NCBI GenBank assembly: GCA_028873695.1
Contig: JAPPNU010000002.1
Coordinates: 1-64,000, forward strand
Direction: 5' to 3'
Length of the DNA stretch: 64,000 bases
Origin: Gemmatimonadota bacterium
GTDB lineage: Bacteria; Latescibacterota; UBA2968; GCA-2709665
Part shown: positions 53,318-61,660 of the stretch, piece after piece
Numbering within the stretch: position 1 is the stretch's first letter
How the letters are laid out: each line of letters opens with the position of its first letter
Position numbers and translations under genes: made by a program
Notes under the pieces: model-generated
The model's database searches: none
Told to the model about the DNA's origin: nothing
What the model saw: the letters and a program-made list of their open reading frames with translations, nothing else

Positions 53318-53343
53318 ATGACGAATTAATTAGGAAATGTCAA
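53315..53343 (-). promoter_or_regulatory. Promoter of the blaI-M56 operon
   Basis: On the minus strand TTGACA (53338-53343), a 17-base spacer and CATATT (53315-53320). The operator covers the downstream half of the -10 box. Confidence 0.65.
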
Positions 53344-53376
53344 GGGGTGATGATGGTTTTTTTGTTTTTGCAATCG

Positions 53377-53401
53377 CATTTATTGCTTGAAGCAATAAAT
53401 G
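53377..53401. promoter_or_regulatory. Perfect 25-base palindrome
   Basis: CATTTATTGCTT (53377-53388), a central G and AAGCAATAAATG (53390-53401). There is no T-tract in a terminator orientation, so a protein-binding dyad is the better reading. It lies 34 bases upstream of the blaI -35 box. Confidence 0.5.
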
Positions 53402-53450
53402 GCTGACATCTATTGTGCCCGTTTATCGGCACCCCATCTCCTTCGCCGAC

Positions 53451-53510
53451 CTTTCGACAACCCTTCGGCAGGCTCAGGACAACGGCTAAGGGAGCGGCTC
53501 AGGATGCCGG
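53451..53510. repeat. CTTTCGACAA...GGCTCAGGACAA-type interspersed repeat
   Basis: The words TTTCGACAACCCTTCGGCAG and GCTCAGGACAACGG, and again GCGGCTCAGGATGCCGG, match the style of the widespread 'tcgacaggctcagg' intergenic repeat of many uncultured bacteria. Confidence 0.6.
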
Positions 53511-53829
53511 GGCAATTTAGCGGAAAAAGGGTAAACTATCGGGTGGTACCCGTAATAGGTACAATGCGACGATTCGTCGTCAGCAAATCGACTCGAGGTG
53601 GCGTGGATTCCGCTATATGGATCCTGAAAGCAGTACTATTCACAATATCCGCCGCACGATGTGAATCGCGTCAAAGGTGTGTCTGGACTTCGATTTGCGG
53701 CCGTCGTATATTTCGTCTTCCGCCGCCGATCGCGGGTCGGTGTGACGTTGGCGTTTGTCGTCGGGCGGACGTGCGTTTGGCGTTTTGGGACGGGACGTGA
53801 TCTTTCCGCCCGCTGCCGGAGTACCTGGA

Positions 53830-56800
53830 ATGTCGAATAAGGATCTCACAAGACGGGAGTTTCTGCGAGGCGCCGGAATGGGAACGATGGTTCTGGCAGC
53901 GGGATGCGATCCGGCTATATGGAGGAGCGATATGGGGATCGAACGTATCGACTGTTCGAGAGAATCGCGGTACTGGGAAGGTGAACGGCCGTTTCCCAGA
54001 GGCGTGGCGCACCCGCTGTTCTATACCCGGGAGCAGATCGAGCGCGCCCGGCGGCGAGTGGAATCGTACGGCTGGGCGAAGCAGTTCCGGGATGCGCGCC
54101 TACGTTGGATTGCCCGCCGGGGGATTCTGGAGATGCCGGACGACGTGATACGCGCGGGTATTTCCGAGCAGGTCAACTTTCCGCTTCCTCGCTGTCCCGT
54201 GGACCGCCGCAAGCGAAGCTGGCGGATCCATTTCTGGCAGTGGACTCCCGAGGATCCGGGCCAGGTCAAATGCAAAATCTGCGGAAATGTGTTCCCGGGA
54301 CCGGAGCATCAGCCCGTGGGAGAGGTCGAAGTGGTCGGACCCGCCGGCGGTACGGTCCGGTACCGGTATTGGGAGGATGAAGAGGGGATGCGGTATTTTT
54401 TCGAAAATATGCTGCTGAACTACACCCAGTACCAGATGGTCCGAATGGCGGATCCCCTGGCGATGGCTTACGTCTTTACGGAAGAGGCAGCGTACGCGGA
54501 AAAGGCCGCTGTGATTCTGGATCGGCTGTCACAAGTCTACAAGAACTACCCGGTACACGGTTTGGGCCGGTCGTATCTTCACGCCGACCGAAAGGGTTTT
54601 TACGAGAACCACTTCTACAAGGATCCGCCGTTCCCATTTGTTTCCGCTCGCATGGGGAATTTCCACGCCAGCCCCTTTTCAGACGCGAGCAACGCGTTCC
54701 GACTCGCCCAGGTTTACGACCTGATTGCCGACAGCGGCGCGATCGAGAAACGCTCCGAGGCCGAGGGCCGGGACGTGCGCGCGGCAATCGAGCGGGACCT
54801 GCTGTACGAGGCGATTCGGCATACGCTGGAGGTCCCCCATGGTTCCACGAATTACGACGGTGGGAGGATCAACGGGCTGGCCCTCGTCGGGCGAGTCCTG
54901 GACGAGGCGGATTTCGTGGCGGAAGCGTATGGGCTGTATCGGACGTTGATCGATAACTGTTACAATTACGACGGGTACTGGCACGAGGATACGGTGAATT
55001 ATTTCAATATGATCACCAGCGGAACGCTGCGCGTGCCTGACGTCATCAGTGGGCCGGGCGGCATCGACGTCTATGGAGAGATGCCGTTTCTGCAGCGGAT
55101 CTTTACGGCGCCGATGGGTTTGTTTATGCCGGACGGACGCACGTTCATGGCCAACGATACGTGGGGGATCAGTACGGGTTTCGCCCGCGTTTCGAGCCGG
55201 ATTGCATCGATGGGCAAATTCGTGGAGGCGGCGGATGAAATCAGGGGTACCTCGCGGATTCCGGTGGCCGACGTGGAATATGCGCTGTTTCGACGGACTT
55301 CGGAAGCCGACAGGCGCGTCACGGAGGAGGACCTGCTGGCGCTGGTGCCATCGAACTATCTGCTGCCGGGTGCGGGCGATGTCATCCTGGGAGTCGGGAG
55401 GACATCAAAAGCCATTCGGGCGACGTTGTGTTACGGTCCCTGGGGCGGGCACCACCATTACGATACGCTCGCGATGGGCATGGACGTCTTCGGTCAGGAA
55501 TTGCTCTCGGACATTGGATATACCCATACCCGTTACCGGGAGTGGGCGACGACGGTTGGCAGCCACAATACCGTGGTCGTCGACGGGCAGGAGCAGACAC
55601 GGGACAGCGGGCGGCTGCGATGCTATCGTCCGGCGTCTCCCACGCGGACGGGGATCGTCTGTGCGGAGGCCCCGGGCGCGTTCGAGAATACGGAAGTCTA
55701 TCGCCGGACGATGATGCTGGTTCCAACGGGGCCCGAGAGCGGGTACGTGGTGGACATGTTCGAGGTGAAGGGCGGGAACGTGCACGACTATCTGCTGCAC
55801 GGATCGGCCGATTTCGATCAGACGCTCTCGGCGGCGCCCGACCTGAGCCCGGCGGAAGGCGAGATGATATTGAGCGGCGACGGGACCCGCGGCGCGCTTT
55901 ACGGATATTTTCATCGTACGCGGGGGACGAACGTATCCGAAGACTTCAAGGTCCGGTTCGAAGGAGAGGGCACGTTCGTTGATGTCAGGTTCGCCGGCGT
56001 CCAGGCGGGTCGATTGCTGGTCAGCGAGGCGCCGTCCATCCGACGGACGCGGGAGGATGACGGCAAGCTGGACGAATTCTGGCTTCGTACGGTCTGTCTA
56101 CGGCACAGAAACGATTCCAGTCTGTTCGTATCCGTCATAGAGGCGCATACCGGTACAGGCGTTGTCAAAGATGCAAGGGTGGTGGCGCGGGACGGGTCCG
56201 GGGTGGTGCTGCGGGTGGAGGAAACCGGCAGGGTCCGGACCATTGCGATGGATCCCGAAGGCGCGGGCCTGGTCGCGAGCCTGCCGGATGGAAGGCGCCT
56301 CGAACTCAGGGGGCGGGCGGGCGTGATGAGCGAGTCCTCGTCGGACGTCGACCTCGACGTGATAGACGGGTCGGCATTACGCGTGGGCGAAGCGGAGGTT
56401 CATCGGACTCGCGACTACGTTGGGACGGTAACCGGGCTGGCTGGGGATATCTCAGGGGAACCGGGGCGCAGCGAACTCGTGCTTGACGTTGCATTGCCGG
56501 AAGATGGATCGCTGGACGGCAAGGTGGTCTACGTCCGGCATCCATCGGGACTGGAAACGGTATACATGGCGAAGCGAATCGTACGCGAGGCCGGCCGCAG
56601 CCGCGTCTTCCTCGCCGGTATGCCCCGTTTTGTCAGGGGCAGGGGCGAGGTGACGTCCGGAAAGCGATCCAGGTTCGACAGCAAGGTCGATCACCCGAAA
56701 GAAGGGGCGTATCCGGGATGCCGGCTACGGATCGGGGACCGGGTGTTCACGATTCGTAGAGTGCGACGTCGCAAGGCTTTTTTCGTAGAGGAAACGTTTG

Positions 56801-56877
56801 ATTTTTCGAAGGTTATCGGCGCGACATTCGAAGTGTATTCAACGGCCGTTGGCGATACCGTCAGAATTGTGGCGTAG
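53830..56877 (+). CDS. Tat-exported heparinase II/III-like lipoprotein
   Basis: About 1015 residues from the ATG at 53830 (weak GGAG upstream). The N-terminus reads SNKDLTRREFLRGAG then TMVLAAGC, a twin-arginine signal followed by a lipobox Cys, so it should be folded in the cytoplasm, exported by Tat and lipid-anchored. A CKIC pair near residue 155 may be half of a zinc ribbon like those of its two relatives. The lyase blocks are WGGHHHYDTLAMGM, GSHNTVVVDGQEQ and a long beta-sandwich. The substrate is probably an acidic polysaccharide. A distinct 250-residue C-terminal beta-rich module follows the lyase part. It is transcribed alone. Confidence 0.78.
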   Translation: MSNKDLTRREFLRGAGMGTMVLAAGCDPAIWRSDMGIERIDCSRESRYWEGERPFPRGVAHPLFYTREQIERARRRVESYGWAKQFRDARLRWIARRGILEMPDDVIRAGISEQVNFPLPRCPVDRRKRSWRIHFWQWTPEDPGQVKCKICGNVFPGPEHQPVGEVEVVGPAGGTVRYRYWEDEEGMRYFFENMLLNYTQYQMVRMADPLAMAYVFTEEAAYAEKAAVILDRLSQVYKNYPVHGLGRSYLHADRKGFYENHFYKDPPFPFVSARMGNFHASPFSDASNAFRLAQVYDLIADSGAIEKRSEAEGRDVRAAIERDLLYEAIRHTLEVPHGSTNYDGGRINGLALVGRVLDEADFVAEAYGLYRTLIDNCYNYDGYWHEDTVNYFNMITSGTLRVPDVISGPGGIDVYGEMPFLQRIFTAPMGLFMPDGRTFMANDTWGISTGFARVSSRIASMGKFVEAADEIRGTSRIPVADVEYALFRRTSEADRRVTEEDLLALVPSNYLLPGAGDVILGVGRTSKAIRATLCYGPWGGHHHYDTLAMGMDVFGQELLSDIGYTHTRYREWATTVGSHNTVVVDGQEQTRDSGRLRCYRPASPTRTGIVCAEAPGAFENTEVYRRTMMLVPTGPESGYVVDMFEVKGGNVHDYLLHGSADFDQTLSAAPDLSPAEGEMILSGDGTRGALYGYFHRTRGTNVSEDFKVRFEGEGTFVDVRFAGVQAGRLLVSEAPSIRRTREDDGKLDEFWLRTVCLRHRNDSSLFVSVIEAHTGTGVVKDARVVARDGSGVVLRVEETGRVRTIAMDPEGAGLVASLPDGRRLELRGRAGVMSESSSDVDLDVIDGSALRVGEAEVHRTRDYVGTVTGLAGDISGEPGRSELVLDVALPEDGSLDGKVVYVRHPSGLETVYMAKRIVREAGRSRVFLAGMPRFVRGRGEVTSGKRSRFDSKVDHPKEGAYPGCRLRIGDRVFTIRRVRRRKAFFVEETFDFSKVIGATFEVYSTAVGDTVRIVA

Positions 56878-57020
56878 CCACTGTTTTCGCGCGAATATTC
56901 GAAGACCATTCCGGCGAATGTGGGTCCTGTGGGTCCATCTGCCGCGCGTGGTGTGCGCCTCGCCGGGTTTGAAATGATCCTCTTGGCGGGTCCGGACCCT
57001 GACAGTGACCAAATGGCGAA

Positions 57021-57752
57021 TCAGCTTCCCTCTTCCTCTTCGGCGTAGGCATGCCCGCCCATGATTGCCCGGACTTCGACGGCTGAAGAGGCTCTCAGCA
57101 GGGCGCCCATACGCTCCTCCTCTTCCTTCTGCAGGGCACTCACGTTGTTGAGCACGGGCTCCAGTTTGTCGGCGGGAAACTTGCAGGCGCCGTTCTCGTC
57201 CATATGGATGATTTCGCCCGGCGCCACGTCCATGCCGCCTACGGAAACCGGCACATTCACCGCGTGAACGGCCATGCCTCCGTGCCCTGCCGTGACCCCG
57301 CTGAGCATGTACTGAAATTTCATGGGTCGGATCTCGTCAATGTCCCTGGACGGCCCGTTGGAGATGGCGCCCACGCACCCGACGGCCTTCATCGCAGAGG
57401 TCATGTTTCCACCCGCCAGCCCGACCTTTGCCGCGAGTTCAGGCGGGAATTTCTGCTGGAAGACGAGGACGCTGGGTTTCGGTGAAGCGTCCAGCGCGTC
57501 GATCACGTCCATAAATGACAGAGAGTTGTAATCCGGATCGGGCAGTCCGAAGACGCACGTCACCGCGTAACCCACCGTGCGGCCCAGTTCGGGATACATG
57601 CAACGGATGGATTGGTCCGTGTACCAGTTTTCCGTCCAGGGATTGTAGAGACTCAGGCAGAGCGGGTTGCCCGGATACGTGGCCACGACGTTCGTGATCG
57701 AGGGGGTGTCGAAGTTCTTCAGTTCGTCCAGCATCTCCTGAGCGGTCGTCAT
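57021..57752 (-). CDS. RraA-family protein
   Basis: About 243 residues. Signatures of the RraA/HMG-aldolase family are GLAGGNMTSAMKAVGCVGAISNGPSRDIDEI, with the Asp/Arg that bind the metal and carboxylate, and VAPGEIIHMDENGACKFP. The family includes 4-hydroxy-4-methyl-2-oxoglutarate aldolase/oxaloacetate decarboxylases and E. coli RraA, which inhibits RNase E. Members outside gamma-proteobacteria are usually decarboxylase or aldolase-like, and this catabolic context agrees. The ATG at 57752 follows AAGGAGGAG. It is the last gene of the minus-strand operon that starts at 62956, and could act on a keto acid from the oxygenase steps. Confidence 0.82.
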   Translation of the reverse strand: MTTAQEMLDELKNFDTPSITNVVATYPGNPLCLSLYNPWTENWYTDQSIRCMYPELGRTVGYAVTCVFGLPDPDYNSLSFMDVIDALDASPKPSVLVFQQKFPPELAAKVGLAGGNMTSAMKAVGCVGAISNGPSRDIDEIRPMKFQYMLSGVTAGHGGMAVHAVNVPVSVGGMDVAPGEIIHMDENGACKFPADKLEPVLNNVSALQKEEEERMGALLRASSAVEVRAIMGGHAYAEEEEGS

Positions 57753-57830
57753 TTGCTCCTCCTTCGGCCTTGAACGGGATTGAAATAAGCGCGTCAACCC
57801 CTGTAGTTTCGCCTGTTACGCGGGCTCGGC

Positions 57831-58652
57831 TTAATCCTGCGGTTCTCGAGGCAGGAGTTGCTGCGGCTGTACGATCCGGCGCCGTTGCGGCGTCAACCTC
57901 TGCAGGAGTTCGGGTGACGGTTGGTAGCCGTGACGGAAGTTGCCCCACGAAGGCCCGTACCGGTAGACAACCACGCGTCGGGTACCCGGGTTGGACCGCC
58001 GGGCGGACCCATGTGAGATACCGTCTACGAACAGGAGCGCATCCCCGGCCGCCATATGAATTTCGATGGCGCCCTCGATGCCTTCGACGGTTGCATTTCG
58101 GGACATCCGGTGTCTGTCGAAGTGCGGGTGTTTGAAGTTGGATTTGTGGCTTCCGGGTATGACCATTGTGCCTCCGTCGCCGGGACCGACGTCGGTCAGT
58201 GCCATAAGGATGTTGATCTGGCCGCACATGAAGCGCCCGCCATGGTAGCGAAACTGGTTCCTCAGTATGGGCGGAAATCCACCGGAATGCAGCCCGATGG
58301 CTTCGCCGGGCTCGCGAAAATTGGCGAAATTCTCGTCGATGAACAGGGGACCGTGGTGGTAGTCGAAACTGCCCTCGCCTCCCACAAAGTGCTTCACCCT
58401 TTCGAACCAGGAAGGATGATCGATCAGGTTCTCGAAGGGCCGCCCGGCTTCATAGATCTGCTGGAGGTTCAGTCCGGAGGTGTCGTCGCCGTACGTGTGG
58501 GCATGAATGCGGCCGTGCCATTCCCCGGGCGCGAGTGGGGGGATCTCATCCAGGCAGGCATTGAGTTCGCCGACTTCTTCGCTGGAGAGCGCGTTTTCGA
58601 GATGTAGATAACCGCGAAGGTCGAACAGGTACGTTTCCAGGTCGGTATCCAT
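57831..58652 (-). CDS. PhyH-like oxygenase with HxG in place of HxD
   Basis: A 273-residue PhyH-superfamily protein. Family marks: ETYLFDLRGYLHLENAL, FDYHHGPLFID, ALTDVGPGDGGTMVIPGSHKSNF and FVDGISHGSARRSNPGTRRVV with the distal His and 2-oxoglutarate Arg. The position of the first metal motif reads H122-S-G (GLHSGG), so the acidic ligand is absent. The ATG at 58652 follows AGGGA. It is more distant from the next two PhyH copies than they are from each other. Confidence 0.8.
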   Translation of the reverse strand: MDTDLETYLFDLRGYLHLENALSSEEVGELNACLDEIPPLAPGEWHGRIHAHTYGDDTSGLNLQQIYEAGRPFENLIDHPSWFERVKHFVGGEGSFDYHHGPLFIDENFANFREPGEAIGLHSGGFPPILRNQFRYHGGRFMCGQINILMALTDVGPGDGGTMVIPGSHKSNFKHPHFDRHRMSRNATVEGIEGAIEIHMAAGDALLFVDGISHGSARRSNPGTRRVVVYRYGPSWGNFRHGYQPSPELLQRLTPQRRRIVQPQQLLPREPQD

Positions 58653-58749
58653 GGGTGTCCCTATGGAGTGTATTGATACCCGGCGAGGGAACGCCGTCGC
58701 TGGTCGATCGGATCAGACTTGGCGCGCCGTGAGGACGATAGGGCTTCCT

Positions 58750-59613
58750 TCAGCGTTCGATGCGGACGTTTCCACTGTCATCCACGGCAAGGAACGGAAC
58801 TTCGCCGCGGTGGTTGGAGTAGGGCCCGAACATGACCGCGCGCTGCTCATCGGTCATTTCCGCCACGACGTCTTCGCCCCAGTAGATTTCAGGGGACGCC
58901 AGGTCCTGTGCGGGACCGCCCCTAACGCATGACCTCGCGGCGTACTTGAAGAGGATGGAGCGGCGGGGACGTTGGCTCTGCCACGGGCGAGTCCCATGGG
59001 TCTGCGCGCCGTCCATGAAGAAGAGGACGTCTCCGGCCCCAAGGGCCGGCTGAACGACGGTACCCATATCGTCGTCACAGGTACGCACGCCCGGGGGCAT
59101 CTGATATCCCGATTTGTGGCTTCCCGGAACGCAGACGAAGCCGCCGTCACCGGGATTCACGTCGGCGAGTTGCCAGCTCACCGTGACACCCCCGCAGTAG
59201 GATTGACCGTTCTGATGGTTGTAGGCGACCTGGGGCCTGTGCGGTTCGCCCGAACCGTGCATGGTAAGGCCCTCGGTGCCTTTCACGCCGGCAATCAGCA
59301 GCGGACCGTGATCCAGGCGAAAACCGCTGCCGCACATCGCGTTCAGACGGGAAACGACGGCGGGGTGGACCAGCATCCGCCGGAACGGCTCGCAATGCGG
59401 GCGTTCCATTTCGAGCAGACCGTGCATGGTTGGACGGCCGGTTCCCCTCAGCGAGTGCGAGTCGCCCGCTCCGAGATTGTCGTCGGCTATCCGCATCCGG
59501 TCCTGGTGCAGGTCGATGGCTTCGTTCGCGGCGAGGAGTTCCCCGGAAGCGAGTACCCGGCGGGCAACCAGGTAGCCGGTGAGATCCCACAGGTAGCGTT
59601 CCTCTGCGTTCAT
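58750..59613 (-). CDS. PhyH-like oxygenase with HxS in place of HxD
   Basis: A 287-residue protein, paralogous to the gene just upstream (59657-60532). It reads EERYLWDLTGYLVARRVL, FRLDHGPLLIAGV, WQLADVNPGDGGFVCVPGSHKSGY and FFMDGAQTHGTRPWQSQRPRRS. The first metal motif is H119-G-S (MHGSGEP); no acidic residue occurs two positions after the His, though a Glu lies at +4. The ATG at 59613 follows GGAG with a six-base gap; the longer frame to 59946 overlaps the neighbouring gene and is rejected. Confidence 0.8.
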   Translation of the reverse strand: MNAEERYLWDLTGYLVARRVLASGELLAANEAIDLHQDRMRIADDNLGAGDSHSLRGTGRPTMHGLLEMERPHCEPFRRMLVHPAVVSRLNAMCGSGFRLDHGPLLIAGVKGTEGLTMHGSGEPHRPQVAYNHQNGQSYCGGVTVSWQLADVNPGDGGFVCVPGSHKSGYQMPPGVRTCDDDMGTVVQPALGAGDVLFFMDGAQTHGTRPWQSQRPRRSILFKYAARSCVRGGPAQDLASPEIYWGEDVVAEMTDEQRAVMFGPYSNHRGEVPFLAVDDSGNVRIER

Positions 59614-59656
59614 GGTTTTCTCCGGGCGCGTGTGTCTTGCCTTTGGTTGGGTTTGC

Positions 59657-60532
59657 TCAGACGATCCAGGTCTTTTCGCCGTCCGAATCCAGCCGGGGAA
59701 AGTCATTACCGGTATGGACGCCCGGTCCGTAGAGAACGGCCCTTTGTTCGGGGCTGAGGTCCCGGACCCAGTCTCCCCAGCGGGCCTCCGGCGTAAAATG
59801 ACGCCCCGTTGCGCGGGCGGCGGCTCGAGAAGCGTATTTGTAGAGTACGGATCGTCGTTCGTGTTCGCCCGTCCAGGGCAGGGTGCCGTGCGTGGCGGAT
59901 TCGGCGAAAAACAGGACGTCGCCCGCGTCCATAACAGGCTGCACAATCAGGTCCACGTGGTCTTCGACGGACCGGACGCCCGCCGGGGTGGGTTCGCGTG
60001 TCTTGTGGCTTCCTGGTACGATACAGAAGCCGCCGTCGCCTTCGTTGACATCCGTCAATTGCCAGGCTACCGTGACGCCCCTGCAGTACATCCTGCCGTT
60101 CTGCTGGTGGTACCACACGGAAGGACTGAAAGGTTCGCCCGCGCCGTGCAACCGGTGGCCTTCGGCCCCGGCATCGGCGCCAATTAACAGGGGGCCATGG
60201 TCCAGCCGGAAGCCCTTTCCGGACATTTCATTCAAACGCGAGACCACAACGGGATGGACAAGCAGCCGGCGAAATGGCTCCCTGTAGGTCGCCGGCCAGC
60301 CCAGCATCCCCGTGAGTTCCTTTCGTCCCTGCGCGCCTTGCAGGGCGGATGACCCGCCGGCGAGGCTGGCGGCATCGACGGAGCGTGTGGAGACGCGTTC
60401 CGTGAAGTGATCGATGGCGGCATTGCATTCGGCGACCTCGTCGGACGTGAGCGCGTTGCGTACGACCAGGTATCCGCGCAGGTCGAAGAAGTATCGTTCT
60501 TCAGCTGACATTTCATATTTTCTCGCGCCCAT
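59657..60532 (-). CDS. PhyH-like oxygenase with HxA in place of HxD
   Basis: A 291-residue protein, close paralogue of the following gene. It reads EERYFFDLRGYLVVRNAL, FRLDHGPLLIGAD, WQLTDVNEGDGGFCIVPGSHK and FFAESATHGTLPWTGEHERRS. The first metal motif is H129-G-A (LHGAGEP). This Ala/Gly replacement is the feature that defines the chloride site in Fe(II)/2-oxoglutarate halogenases such as SyrB2, but the whole protein is PhyH-like rather than demonstrably related to them. AGGAGG precedes the ATG at 60532. Confidence 0.8.
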   Translation of the reverse strand: MGARKYEMSAEERYFFDLRGYLVVRNALTSDEVAECNAAIDHFTERVSTRSVDAASLAGGSSALQGAQGRKELTGMLGWPATYREPFRRLLVHPVVVSRLNEMSGKGFRLDHGPLLIGADAGAEGHRLHGAGEPFSPSVWYHQQNGRMYCRGVTVAWQLTDVNEGDGGFCIVPGSHKTREPTPAGVRSVEDHVDLIVQPVMDAGDVLFFAESATHGTLPWTGEHERRSVLYKYASRAAARATGRHFTPEARWGDWVRDLSPEQRAVLYGPGVHTGNDFPRLDSDGEKTWIV

Positions 60533-60570
60533 CGTGCCTCCTGAAACAACGAATAACGGTCGTTCGTCAC

Positions 60571-61566
60571 CTACGAAGCGCTGGGTTCCGGCCCCCGCCG
60601 GCGCGTCTCCCGCTCCGCCTTCCAGTCCGCCATCACTTCGGCGGTCCGGCGCAGAAGTTGCTCATCCTTTTCAGTTCGGATCTGGTGCGGGTTGTTGCCC
60701 GTCCAGTTGTAATAGCCATTCCCCGATTCCAGGCCCGTTGCGCCAGTGGCGACCAGCTTCTGAAGATATGCGAGCGGCTGCTCCCACCCGCCGAGGGTCT
60801 TCCACAGGTGGGAGGCGACGCGGACGTGCATGGACAGGCCGTTGATGTCGCGTTGCTCCAGCGGACCCGCGGTGGTGAATCTGGGCGCCAGTCCCAGCCG
60901 GAAGGCAGCGTCGATGTCCTCTGCTGAAGCGACACCGGACGCCAGAAGATCGACGGCCTCTCGGATGAGGGCATGCTGAAGTCGGTTGACGAGGAATCCG
61001 GGTACGTCTTTGTTTACACGAAGTGGAAAACAGCCCAGCCGCTGCCAGATTCCGGTGACACGGTCCATCGTCTCGTTCGAGGTCTGTCGGCCGCGGACGA
61101 TTTCGGCTACGGGGACGACGTGGGCCGGCTGGACGAAATGAGAGCCGGCAATGCGATCCATGTGCCGGGCTTTTTCCGCGAGCCTGGTAATGGGCAGTCC
61201 GGACGTATTGCTGACAAGGGGCGCATCTCTTGTCGCGAGGGCGTCCAGGCGATGGAAGAGCGCCTGTTTGGACGCCAGGTCTTCCGTGATGGATTCCACG
61301 ACAAAGACGGATTCGCCCACAGCGGCCTCCAGGTCCGTCGTGGTGTGGATGCGTTTGAGAACGGTGTCTGGAGATTCACCTCGAAGCCGGTTGTGCCGCC
61401 CGAGATCCCGTGCGTACCGTTCAAGATTTCTTCGGGCATTGGCCAGGCTTTCCGGCCGGCGGCTGATCAGCCAGGTTTCCCGGCTTCCGAGCGCCAGAAC
61501 CAAAGCGATCTGACCGCCCATAAGACCGGCGCCGACAACGGTGGACTTGCCCAGGAAAAGGTCCAT
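60571..61566 (-). CDS. 3-hydroxyacyl-CoA dehydrogenase-family protein
   Basis: A 331-residue NAD-dependent dehydrogenase. The N-terminal Rossmann motif is VVGAGLMGGQIALVLAL. Family blocks follow: VVESITEDLASKQALF, SNTSGLPITRLA, GSHFVQPAHVVPVAEIV (His/Glu catalytic pair in the HFxxP/xxxxVE region) and VNKDVPGFLVNRLQHALIREA. The family includes fatty-acid 3-hydroxyacyl-CoA dehydrogenases and L-gulonate/beta-hydroxyacid dehydrogenases; with sulfatases and lyases nearby, a hydroxy acid derived from a sugar is plausible. The ATG at 61566 has no clear ribosome-binding site, so translation may be weak or the start may differ. Second gene of the operon. Confidence 0.82.
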   Translation of the reverse strand: MDLFLGKSTVVGAGLMGGQIALVLALGSRETWLISRRPESLANARRNLERYARDLGRHNRLRGESPDTVLKRIHTTTDLEAAVGESVFVVESITEDLASKQALFHRLDALATRDAPLVSNTSGLPITRLAEKARHMDRIAGSHFVQPAHVVPVAEIVRGRQTSNETMDRVTGIWQRLGCFPLRVNKDVPGFLVNRLQHALIREAVDLLASGVASAEDIDAAFRLGLAPRFTTAGPLEQRDINGLSMHVRVASHLWKTLGGWEQPLAYLQKLVATGATGLESGNGYYNWTGNNPHQIRTEKDEQLLRRTAEVMADWKAERETRRRGPEPSAS

Positions 61567-61660
61567 ATATTGGAATCAAGATTGAAGGTGGGCTGGAGTT
61601 TCAGGGAACATTTTTAAGCGACGCCCCGGCAGACGCATCATGGCGTACCTCCCGCCGCGG

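Larger units (their letters stand above)
53113..53829. other. Intergenic region with operator, palindromes and interspersed repeats
   Basis: No gene is supported here; the 133-codon frame at 53399-53800 crosses repeats and has no ribosome-binding site. It holds a GGGCGCCC/GGGACGCCCC-type repeat (53194-53220), the BlaI operator/promoter (53298-53343), a perfect 25-base palindrome (53377-53401) and a CTTCGACAA...GGCTCAGGAC-type repeat (53451-53510). Confidence 0.5.

Noticed and set aside
56988..56999. GGGTCCGGACCC palindrome between converging genes as a terminator
   Set aside because: It is a 12-base palindrome with no loop and no T-tract; likely chance in GC-rich DNA.
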